Of a stretch of 64,000 nt of DNA, positions 55,458 through 64,000 are shown in pieces. The stretch is from Larix kaempferi. Lineage: Eukaryota; Streptophyta; Pinopsida; Pinales; Pinaceae. Position 1 is the stretch's first letter; each line of letters starts with the position of its first letter. The notes below the pieces were generated by a model. That model had not been told where the DNA came from and made no database searches. It saw nothing but the letters and a program-made list of their open reading frames with translations. Position numbers and translations under genes: made by a program. Location of the stretch: contig BSBM01001067.1 of the NCBI GenBank assembly GCA_027924585.1, positions 6,532,501 through 6,596,500 on the forward strand. The letters run 5' to 3'.

Positions 55458-55684
55458 TGTTGGAAATCTAATCCTTAGGGATAGGTATATTTTGTATTCA
55501 CGTGAAGAGTCACATGTGAATAGGAAAAGTCATGACGAGTCCAAGAGACACCTTGGAATATGGAAACCAAAGGTCATTGAATATGTATTTATATGTACAT
55601 TATCATTAATGAAAATCATCTCATGCTTATCCTATTTTGTGTGTATTTGTCTTTCACATCGTTTGTTCAAACAGTGTTCTAACA
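55458..55684 (+). repeat. 227-bp copia 3' LTR
   Basis: Runs from TGTTGGAAATCTAATCC to GTTCTAACA after a polypurine tract, a typical short copia LTR. CATTT follows. No 5' partner was found in the window. Confidence 0.75.
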
Positions 55685-56159
55685 CATTTACTGTCAATGG
55701 GGTCCCACTTGAGGCATCTTCTAGTCACTCCAAATGATAGTAGTGAGATTCCTCTTAGCAATGCAAGAATCAAGCGAGCAACAAACATTGTTGAGACATG
55801 TGTAGTGACATGGGATCCTGCCCAAGTAAGGACAAGTGCCCGACAGTTTCATTGTGTATGAATGCCCAAGATCAAAAGTAGAGTTGGGTTAGACAATAAA
55901 TGCACCAATTGATAACTCCTTGCATGATGGGCAGGACCTTGTGCCTAAAATTGATGACGCTAAATGGGTGGCCTTGGGTGCTTAGTTCATGCAAGGAATT
56001 ATTGATAATCAGTTGATGTTGTTAGTGGTCTAGTGCTCATGGTATACACTATACATTATTAATAGGGGTTGAAAATATTTTTATATCTATGTTTTTGAAC
56101 AATGTTCTGCTCCATTTGTCTTCTTTTTTTGACAAGATGCTTCCTCTTTTCACGATGCA
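55685..56159. other. intron sequence, nothing recognised
   Basis: Short broken frames only (for example 55637-55861), without a domain I know. Confidence 0.3.
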
Positions 56160-56465
56160 GCAATAATGCCCTTCCCCAATTTGGGAATATTACAATGAAG
56201 TGTATTCAGCTTACAACACTCATGGAAAATCCCTTTGGCTAGGAAGTCAGGGGTGGGGGTATCTATTCTGCCAAAATCGCACTAAGACCTGGTAGAAATT
56301 TTGTTATTTTTGTTACCTTGAATCTCAAAACTCTAGTACAAGGTGTATATTTCCTTGGTTCTCTTCTCTTCTTGGTGATGTGCTCTTTGCCCCCCTTTTT
56401 TTGCAATACAGTTTGTACCATAATATTTATTTAATAAAATTTAAAGCATATTTCAAAAAAAGAAG
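56160..56465 (+). mobile_element. probable LINE 3' end
   Basis: Ends GGTGATGTGCTCTTTGCCCC, a T run, GTTTGTACCATAATATTTAT and TTAATAAAATTTAAAGC, which is the layout of plant L1 3' ends (T-rich UTR, then TTTATTAATAAAAT and an A/T tail). No coding block is preserved upstream. Confidence 0.4.
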
Positions 56466-57025
56466 CAATATTTACAGCTAGACTATCAAAACTTGGGCAG
56501 CAACAAATGTCAAAAGTGCCAGACCAATGTAAACAATGCACAGGATAGAGACATGAGCTTAAACACAGGTACAATTTATTCATTGACAATGAAAATACAG
56601 GAGCAGAAATTGATTAATGGGGAAACATGTCATCTATTTTCATACAATTAGGTTATTTTTTGTAAATTTCATTGTCAAAACCAAAAGCTAAATACTATAA
56701 TAATTCTTATTCCATGTCCTTATAGGGTCATAACAGCAAAAAATAAATCAGACTTCAACAATGTGGTATATACTATGATATTAATGTCATTTAACTTTGT
56801 CTCCTTTCATTCCCATGCCCTTGTTATGGACATATAAATTAACTATAAAATTGTAAATCAATATATTTTAAAAACTTTGAGTAACCGGCCTAAAAAAACA
56901 GTACATCAGATTTTTAATGCATTAAAAAGATGAAAACAGCTCGATGTATGAAATCTAAAAATCTGGTGACACTCCTCTTCGGTGCATAACATGTTTTCAG
57001 CATTGAAAGCACAGAATCATAGTAC
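56466..57025. other. AT-rich intron sequence next to the splice donor
   Basis: No element or gene recognised. It is the 5' end of the 54.5-kb intron on the minus strand. Confidence 0.4.
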
Positions 57026-57168
57026 CTGCACTCCTCTATTTAACATTCTGTGTTCCAAATTGTATGTGACCTCATCAGGTTCAGCTGGCTTCTGATTAGT
57101 AATCCATATAATTTCCGTGCCTGCATTTCTCAATAGAAATGCCAGCTCCATTAAGAGTAGTGGACCAC
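57026..57168 (-). CDS. GT4-type glycosyltransferase, upstream internal exon
   Basis: On the minus strand CTATTTTCAG (acceptor AG at 57170-57169) precedes the exon. It opens with two bases completing a Gly codon and ends ...GTGCAG before a GT donor at 57025-57024. The 47 complete codons read GPLLLMELAFLLRNAGTEII and then WITNQKPAEPDEVTYNLEH, RMLNRGVQ. GGPLLLMELAFLLR and WITNQKP are invariant blocks of the plant GT4-type family represented by At1g75420; they belong to the N-terminal Rossmann half. It joins in phase 0 to the exon at 2207-2478 (VLPARGQ...). There is no stop. The previous exon (which should end ...SHELSLxG) was not found between 57169 and 64000. Confidence 0.92.
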
Positions 57169-58739
57169 CTGAAAATAGATATGACAGACGTGTTTCAAAT
57201 ATATTTTACCCAGAAATGAAAAGTACTTCACTACAGGAGTTTCGAAAGCTAAAACATGCAGAATTATTTCATTAATATTACCAAGCCCTTCTAAATATTT
57301 TCCCCAGATAAATCATTTGCCAAAAAATTATTAAATTAAAAGCCAAAGGGATACATTTGATAGCAAATCCATTTACTGCCGAGACTACAATACTGTATCA
57401 AAATTCTATGCATGTATCTGCTTATGATGATAAGATAAGACATCTCCATTAATTTTTGCTTGTAGGTCATTGTCAATGTGGAAGGGGTCTTGAAAAAACA
57501 CGGATCCAGCTATGTTAGTCCCAGAGAAACATGTACAACAAGTGAAATATCATTTACCACAGAATAAATTCAACAATATTAAGTGCTGGTAATTCCTATA
57601 AGTTAACTGTTATTAAGATTGGAATGGATCCCTTGACAACTAAATACAGTTAACATCTCAACAATGGAAATGGGATACAGCAGGGGACACCATGTTGAAA
57701 GGGCTCTCACACCCTCATTGGAGTTCTAATCAAGCTTAACCCAACTAAAGCCAAAATTCCCCAATCTTAGGTTTGGAATCATGCCTATCTAGTCTAATTG
57801 TAAGAGATTGTACTGTGAAAGCACCATAATGATATGGAAATCCACACAGTTCCAACCATAGACTTCAAATCAGAAAACAAAATATCCTTAGCATATTATC
57901 TAATGCCTTCGACGAAATGTCACTACCTATTTGATGGAATGGTTTATTTCTCATACAGGTGAAAATTTCCCATTCACTAGTTAAGATTAAATTATTAACA
58001 CATGTTTTCAAGGGTGCAATGCTTGCTGCTAATATACTGTCAACATCAGAAGGACCAAAAGATTTGTCCTAGGGAATTTGGGTCACCGTCAGAGTAATGA
58101 TGAGGCTGACATTTAACATTAGTGACAGCTTGTAGTAACAAATAAAATAAGTAACGTTTACTGTCAATCTGTGAAGAGCAAAATCAATTTTCTATGAGAT
58201 ACACTCTGAGCTTTTTAATGACTAAAAGCTTGGCCATGACACGACATTTTGTAGTGTCCATATCTATATCTATTGGAAATACATATTATGTTACTGTGTA
58301 AACAGAATTAAATATCATGTCAACATGAGTGAGATGAGTTAGAAAAACTCTAGGGTACCCTCGGAGCAGACCCTTGTTCAAACCCCATGGAGGACATGTT
58401 TAGGAGATGAGGCCCTGGGACAACGTTGTAGACTGTACGTATTAATGCAATGTGGGGTTCATAGCTCCCCATGAAAAAACAAAACTGTTTAAAATTACCA
58501 AAAAATAAATAAATAACTATCAACCTACACATTACATATCTATTATAAATACATTTTGTGTCACTAGGAAATGTCATTAGCATTGCATTGTAGATTACAT
58601 GGATATGCTGAGATAAGCCTTCAATCGAGTTCAATAGAAACTCAGCTTTTCCTAAACTATGGCTTTGCAACCTCCTGCATCAGAGATAAAACAAATCTGG
58701 CCCAAAAAATAGACACTTAATTTGCAATTTAAAATCTGG
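57169..58739 (-). other. next intron upstream, mostly featureless
   Basis: AT-rich. At 57440-57470 the minus strand has AATTAATGGAGATG followed by TCTTATCTTATC, faintly like the LINE tails at 3250 and 45950. At 58340-58400 there is GTTCAAACCCC, which resembles a Pol III B box. Neither is strong enough for its own entry. Confidence 0.35.
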
Positions 58740-59010
58740 TTGCCAGTTTTTTTCTCTATGTTCACCATGTTCTTTTCTCTGTGACAACTTAGATGGAATT
58801 GATTTATTCATCATAAGTATAACCTATATTAAGTCACCTTTGTTGCAGACTGCTAACTAGATTTTGGATTGATCTTTGAAATATTTCACGGTGTCTTCCT
58901 TTTGCAATAGATCATGATCCTAATGTTTACTAGCAAAGATGTGTTTGGCTCTGTCTCTAGAACTTTGTTTCTTTCAAACATTATGTCAAGGAGTACAGTT
59001 GAAATTTTGA
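58740..59010 (-). repeat. gypsy leader, copy 1 (direct repeat with 60755-61005)
   Basis: About 250 bp shared with 60755-61005 in the same orientation (e.g. CTAACTxGATTTTGGATTG and TCTTCCTTTTGCA.TAGAT). Both copies end at an ATG-bearing AACATGGxGAAC on the minus strand. They look like leader regions just before a gag start, here after the LTR that begins at 59401. Confidence 0.6.
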
Positions 59011-59149
59011 TGGTGCAAGCAGAGACAATGTTTGAAAGCCTAAAGGCTACTTCAAACCAATTATGATGATTCTACTTGCAGTGTATATTAATTGTGCATC
59101 AAATTAATGGCTCCCAATTTTTGTCACGATTGTAAGTTCTCTCTTCTCT

Positions 59150-59401
59150 GTCGAATCTATTTGTAGACAACCCTTGATTTTAGCCCAAATTATAATAGGA
59201 TAAAACAGAGAAATCCATAACAAACAAATATATTAATAATGTGATGAATGATGATTTTACAAGAGCACTCATGACTACATAAATACTCATTGATTGGTCA
59301 CAAGGTTGAAGGGTCTTGATCCTTGGTGATTAATTACTATTATTGTTGTTATTTTTATGTAATGTATTATTATTATATAATGTTGATTCATAGGCATTAC
59401 A
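59150..59401 (-). mobile_element. gypsy-type LTR, start defined, end uncertain
   Basis: On the minus strand TGTAATGCCTATGAATC starts at 59401, directly after a purine tract (AATGGGGAGGACA) and the end of a reading frame. It is therefore an LTR start. It is AT-rich and resembles the LTRs at 46772-46980 and 5940-6366 in its first bases. Confidence 0.5.
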
Positions 59402-60767
59402 TGTCCTCCCCATTAAAGGATGCTTTGTCCTCAAAGCATGGTTGAGAGAAAGGTATGTCTTCATTCTCATTGTAATTCTACTTGTGATGTGCTAGTTGAG
59501 GGGAGAAGATAGTCAGCCCTTCAAAGTTCTGAACAATATTGTCACATTGAAAAGGGACCAATCCACACTAAATTGATCTGTTTCTTAACTGTATATTCAA
59601 ATTTCAAATGATTGATTAGGACTTCTTCCACTGTGATTCTCAATATGTCAATGGGAACAATTCAAATTGAAATCTCGATATTTAGGAATGTAGACTAGGT
59701 TTTGTTCCAGACAATGACATTTGTGATTCGGATATTGGCAAGGTTTAATAGTTGAACTTTCTTTCGATATACTAGGATTGGAAACTATTGCTAATATGTT
59801 GATACCCTTGTCCATGACAACAGCTTGATTTTTAACCGTAACTACATATAGACATTACTATGTCGACTGATGCAATTTTGGCTTTTTCCATAATAGATAA
59901 AGTTTCATCACTAGGAACACTCTGTTTTTCAACTTCAACTGAATGAATCTATGATCATTTCCTTATCCATAGTCTGTACCTTGACTTTGGAACATATTGT
60001 TGAGTACCTATGTCAGTTGATGTGTCTTTGTTAACTAGTTGTTTCTTGATTTTCTGCTGCCTCTTATTCTCATTCTTTAACCTCTTGACTTGTGCAACCA
60101 GGCTGATTATGATACCTTATGCAAAAATTTCTTCATCTTTCTCTACTAAGTTTCTGTCAGAATTTTGCAATTTTTTCTTGAGATCTCGCATTTGCTTTAA
60201 CTATTTTCACTTTTTAACTTGTCAATTTCTATAGCTAAGGAGTTATTTTCCTCTTCTAATTTGATATTTTTTAGGGATGGGTTGTAAATTTCGTTTTGTT
60301 TCTTCCCAACATTGTGCCAAATAGTTCTAATATGAATATACAACTTAAGTATGTGATGGAATTACAACTTAAAGTGTTATCCTTGCTTGATAACTAAGTA
60401 GGCGCACGAAGTGCAAGAATCCCACTAGAAATAATGATATGTTTCTTTGTCCTTGTTGATATTGGGCTAAGGCACGATTAAATTTCAAGGTGTATCTTTT
60501 TTGCCAGATAACTCTTTCAGACCCTTGGGAATGTTCCTTAAACTTATCTGTGGCACGTTTCTTTTGATTGAATCTTAGGGATTGGAATGAATATTTAATA
60601 ATTAAACTCTTGATACTAATGATTGATGGTTTCTTCACCCTAGCTTCAAAATTCTTAACATATATTTCAACAGGTTGCTACTCAACCTTGCCAGGCTCGA
60701 CCTAAATATTCCTTGTTAGTAGTCCACTCTTCCTTGTACACACCATTGTTTCCTCTCCGTTCGCCAT
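59402..60767 (-). pseudogene. gypsy gag and polyprotein C-terminus, pol deleted
   Basis: On the minus strand ATG at 60767 starts MANGEETMVCTRKSG. The frame leads, with stops, to VKKPSIISIKSLIIKYSF, RATDKFKEHSQGSERVIWQK, RYTLKFNRALAQYQQGQRN and FLHFVRLLSYQARITL. A Lys-rich coiled-coil-like stretch follows (LKQMRDLKKKLQNSDRNLVE, QVKRLKNENKRQQKIKK). It ends at 59404 as CFEDKASFNGEDM plus stop, next to the LTR. No protease, RT or integrase lies between, so it is an internally deleted or gag-only copy. The family assignment rests on the position next to an LTR and on general gag character. Confidence 0.5.
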
Positions 60768-61005
60768 GTTTTTTTCTCTGTGATGGCTTAGACAGGATCA
60801 ATTTAACCATGACAGCTTAAAGCTACTGTTGTGGAATGCTAACTGGATTTTGGATTGGTCTTCAATATATTCAGTCTTCCTTTTGCAGTAGATAGCAATA
60901 AATAATGTCTTGAGACAGAGGTGTTTGGCTTTGCTTCTAGATATTTTTTTCTTTCCAATATGTAGATAAGAAACTGCAGATCTGTACTTTGATCTACAGA
61001 TCAAA
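60755..61005 (-). repeat. gypsy leader, copy 2
   Basis: Partner of 58740-59010; lies upstream (minus strand) of the gag start at 60767. A TATA-like TATAAAAG (minus strand, near 61290) a few hundred bases further up may be its LTR promoter. Confidence 0.6.
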
Positions 61006-61834
61006 AACTACCTAACCTACTCTCAAAACAGAAGATTGTTTAGACTAACAAAATCTGGCGTGTATTCAATATTACAGACAACATATAACAAAAAATCAGA
61101 ACAGAAAAATATCTGTCTAAATCTACATAAATAGAGATCTGGAATTTCTAACTGCTACAGGAAATTATGACAGCAAGCACAAATTTGCAGCACACAATCA
61201 CTGATTTTCTATTAGACTTGAGAAAATAAACTGCAAAGCAAACTTGCTCAAAACTGAATGTGAATCACTCACCCACTCTGCCTTCTTTTATAGAAGAAGA
61301 AGAAGATTGTGGTTACAATGCATGAAGACACCTCCACTAGTGCACCCTGTTACAGCTTGATTTAGAACCTAAATGGAGAAGTCCTAATCCACTAGTGCTA
61401 TCAAGTACAACTTTTGAATAGAGCGTCATTGTCACCTCAGTGCTAACTTCCCACATGTTAGACCAGCTCTCAAGGTCAAGGGAGGCTTCCCTATGGGTTG
61501 ATTGGATGAAATTCTTAGAGAGAGCTAAAGGAAGAAGATGACTTAATTAAGATGTGAAGGTATTGTTAAGTTAATCTTCCTAAAGTACTCAATCATATAA
61601 GATGTCAAATAACACAAGAGATCAAATACTTCAATGAAATGCTCAAAGATATAAAGTAGAGTAAACCATGAACATTTAGCAATAACAATTATTAAAAGAA
61701 ATGATAGCAATAAATCACAAGACATGAAACTAAAGTGTGGTTAAGCAAGTGGATTCATTGCCACGAAGAAAGATACATCCACAAGTGAAATTGCATATGA
61801 GACAAATTATGAAGCTTATGCCTTAATTAGATTA
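61006..61834. other. non-coding, possible LTR of the gypsy copy
   Basis: Contains the minus-strand TATA-like box near 61290 with GAAGAAGAAGAAG beside it. No clear LTR ends were found. No gene. Confidence 0.3.
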
Positions 61835-62421
61835 TGAAATTTGGCCCTTGGATGAATCCTTCACTTGTATATTGTATGTATTACATTTGTACTTTATTGT
61901 ATCTCCAACAGAGATGTATTATTCCTTCGATTGGAAGTGTCGTCATTTGTATTTGCAAGTGTCGCAAGTTATATTGTAAGTGTCGTAACTTATATTTGAT
62001 GGGTTATTAGACCACCTTAGAGGGGTCGGCCCTGTATGAGTTAAGTGGAAGGGTTATTAGACTCCCTTAGGGAGTTGGCCCAGTTAGGGTAAAAGGCAGG
62101 TTAAGTTAAAGTATAAATAGAGTGGTTGCACCACTCTATTTGCTCATTCACTCACTCATCCAACTCGCATAGTTGAGAGAGAGGAGTGCGCACAAGTGGA
62201 GGAGGAGAAGCTGCTAAAGACATCTATCTTTTGGGGTTTCATCTTTGTGATCTTTGTATTGGTGCTTATTCTATCTCTGAGGAAGTTGCGGGGTTTTTCA
62301 CCTTCTTGGTTTTCCCCGAGGAAACATTATGTCTCTTGTGTCTATGATTGTTATGCTGTGCATGTTATTCTCTTAGTAGGATCCTAGATAATATTTGAAT
62401 GAAATTATCAAAATTCTAACA
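61835..62421 (+). mobile_element. copia-type solo LTR related to the 8621 family
   Basis: Shares, in order, ATTTGTACTTTAT, GGGTTATTAGAC, GTTGGCCCAGTTAGGGT, AAAGTATAAATAGAG and GAGAGAGA with the LTRs at 8621 and 15026, but is strongly diverged. The TATA box TATAAATA is at about 62112. It ends TTCTAACA at 62421; the start is uncertain. No PBS follows. Confidence 0.65.
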
Positions 62422-64000
62422 GAGAGAGGGGGTGCACCACCTAGTCAAGGTCAAAAATGAGCAAAATGGTACAATACATGCTCGAACGGAGGGAGTCCTC
62501 TAGAATGGTCCAAGAGATGACCATGCATAACAAACAAGGACCAAAACCTAGGGCACTCTCCTCAAAACTCCCACGTGTGGTCCAAAACATACCAAGAGAG
62601 GACGTCAACCCTCAAATATGGTCCAACAATCAACTAACCCCCTCAAATGTAGCGCTCTAGTCCCAAAAGGGTCCCAAGTGGTAGGAGGGGTGCTAGAAGA
62701 GTCAAACTCCTAGAGTGCTCCTCCTAAAACTCCTCCAAAAATTATCCTCTAGGCCACACATGTGGGACATCTCCATGGTCCAAAATCAAATGTGATGTAA
62801 CAATGGTCCAAATGTGGTGGAAGAAGGGTCTAGAAGTATCTCCAAGCCTCCCATGTGCCAAGAAAATGTCTCCATCACAAGAAAGGGGAACGACATCATG
62901 TAGGTGCTAGGAAACATCAAGTGAAAGTGTCTCCAAGTGTAGCGCTCCACCTAATAGCCATCAATATACCACATCAACTGTAGCATGTGTAGATAAATAA
63001 ATGTCCTAGTGTAAAAAGGTTAACTTAGGAAATGTTCTCAAATATGACAATAATACATGAAATTAAGTTACAATAATACATTTCTAACAACTCAATTACT
63101 TAATTAACCTCTACTCATCAAGTCTAACATTGGTGTGACTCTATTAAAATCCTTATTACATGTGAGACCCTTAAGTTAAGTTGCATAGCCTAGATTCCTA
63201 AAGTAAGTGAGGGTAATAAAGTGGGATGTGAACTTAAGGAAACAAAGGGGTCTTTGCAAATTAACCATTGTAGCAGCTGAGGATGATAATCCTACCCTTA
63301 ACTTTCAAGAGTCTGGGTTTAATATGTTTCTTCCACATGTGTGCATTCGAAGGAAGTGTTGCTATGGGTCATCCATCCTTGCGCCTCTTTTTTGTGATCC
63401 CTTTTCTCTTTTTTTCTTTGATATTTCATTTATTTGCATTTCATAGCTCTTTCATTGGCTTAGTCCCTTTTGATTTAGATTTGGCTGCAATAACCTGGGA
63501 CAAGGGAACCTGGCTTTTTGCAAGGAGAATATCTCCCATAGTTTTCCATTTGCATTTACATTTATCAGCATCAACCTTAGAGTACCAGACTCTTTTAGCT
63601 TAATTGAGGCATTCATACAAGGGAATAGTTATGAGACCTTAGGTTTGTTACTGATGATAGATCATTTACAAAGGGGAAAGTGAAGGGGATAGATGAATTG
63701 GCTAGCGAAATGAAAAATGACTAGGCAAAATTTTGTGAAATGAATGAATTCACTTAATTTAGTTCACCACGGTACAAATTAACCTTCAGACTAACACACT
63801 TTTAAGGCAGAACACAACAAGGTAAGACTAAACATGAGTAATTGTTTTAAGTGTTATGAATTACTATACAGGAATAAATGTAACATCCCATGAAAACATG
63901 TCATCATACAACAAATCATTCTACAAGTCTATGAAGGTTTAGAGATATCACAGCACATAGAACATCTGACATTGTCTTTGGCTAGGCACATCCAAGGCAT
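62422..64000. other. repeat-like intron sequence, no gene recognised
   Basis: From 62440 to 62960 the words TGGTCCAA (five times) and GTAGCGCTC (twice) recur with other fragments, suggesting a decayed tandem or LTR sequence. The rest to 64000 has only short frames without a domain. Confidence 0.35.

Larger units (their letters stand above)
2479..57025 (-). other. 54.5-kb intron of the glycosyltransferase gene
   Basis: The intron is bounded by a GT donor at 57025-57024 (exon ...GTGCAG|gtact) and an AG acceptor at 2480-2479. The two flanking exons encode adjoining parts of one conserved protein (...RGVQ then VLPARGQ...) and join in phase 0. The 54,547 bp between them holds nested LTR retrotransposons, LINEs and transposon-like units, nearly all described below. 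Introns of this size filled with old retrotransposons are known from gymnosperms. No alternative exon of this gene was recognised inside. Confidence 0.8.

Noticed and set aside
55360-55737. 125-codon frame as a gene
   Set aside because: It spans a polypurine tract and an entire short LTR (55458-55684), so it is a chance reading.
58340-58470. tRNA-derived SINE
   Set aside because: GTTCAAACCCC at 58376 resembles a Pol III B box, but I could not find a convincing A box at the right distance, a tail or a target duplication.

Overview
This is a stretch of large, repeat-choked plant nuclear DNA. It contains Ty1/copia and Ty3/gypsy LTR retrotransposons, plant LINEs with an APE endonuclease, RNase H and DUF4283-type ORF1 proteins, and PBSs of the plant initiator-Met class. 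It has no bacterial operon structure, and no rRNA, tRNA or CRISPR array was seen. The host appears to be a plant with very long introns, most likely a gymnosperm such as a conifer. That placement is inferred from intron size and repeat style, not from a diagnostic gene.

The only host gene I can support is on the minus strand. Two exons, 57026-57168 and 2207-2478, encode consecutive pieces of a conserved plant GT4-type glycosyltransferase (the family annotated in Arabidopsis as UDP-glycosyltransferase superfamily protein, At1g75420/At1g19710-like). They join in phase 0 across GT-AG sites, so 2479-57025 reads as a single intron of about 54.5 kb. Both exons are free of stops. Earlier and later exons were not found, so the introns on either side run off the window or hold exons I cannot recognise.

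Almost everything else is mobile elements, many nested.
- 1-2130: an LTR end and a LINE 3' end (zf-RVT and RNase H).
- 3.1-5.3 kb: a LINE tail and a DUF4283 LINE ORF1 with an 89-bp tandem duplication.
- 5.9-6.8 kb: a minus-strand gypsy remnant.
- 7.8-16.1 kb: a gypsy LTR split by a complete copia element (8621-15538, TSD ATTTG) that carries three tandem-repeat arrays before its 3' LTR.
- 16.1-22.4 kb: non-coding repeat sequence split by a 4,223-bp solo LTR (17503-21725, TSD CATAT).
- 22.4-23.4 kb: a non-autonomous transposon-like unit.
- 23.6-27.4 kb: the 3' part of a gypsy element with a 1.6-kb LTR.
- 27.4-46.0 kb: LINE sequence, in which one LINE is cut by three LTR-type insertions. One of these is a 9.75-kb gypsy element with a 4.25-kb LTR and gag but no visible pol.
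- 46.5-47.0 kb: a short gypsy-type LTR with PBS on the minus strand.
- 47.2-55.7 kb: a copia element whose 5' LTR holds a second, pol-less copia, then a chimeric junction with another non-autonomous transposon, then the outer copia's RT/RNase H end and 3' LTR, and finally a small copia LTR.
- 55.7-64 kb: introns with a LINE tail, a minus-strand gypsy gag remnant, a copia-type LTR and mostly featureless AT-rich DNA.

The TE genes are nearly all broken by stops and frameshifts. No element here looks able to move on its own. The most notable items are the giant intron, the giant-LTR gypsy element with a fused gag-acidic ORF and no pol, the pol-less copia with acidic repeats, and the paired CGG/AAAATCG-rich transposon-like units.
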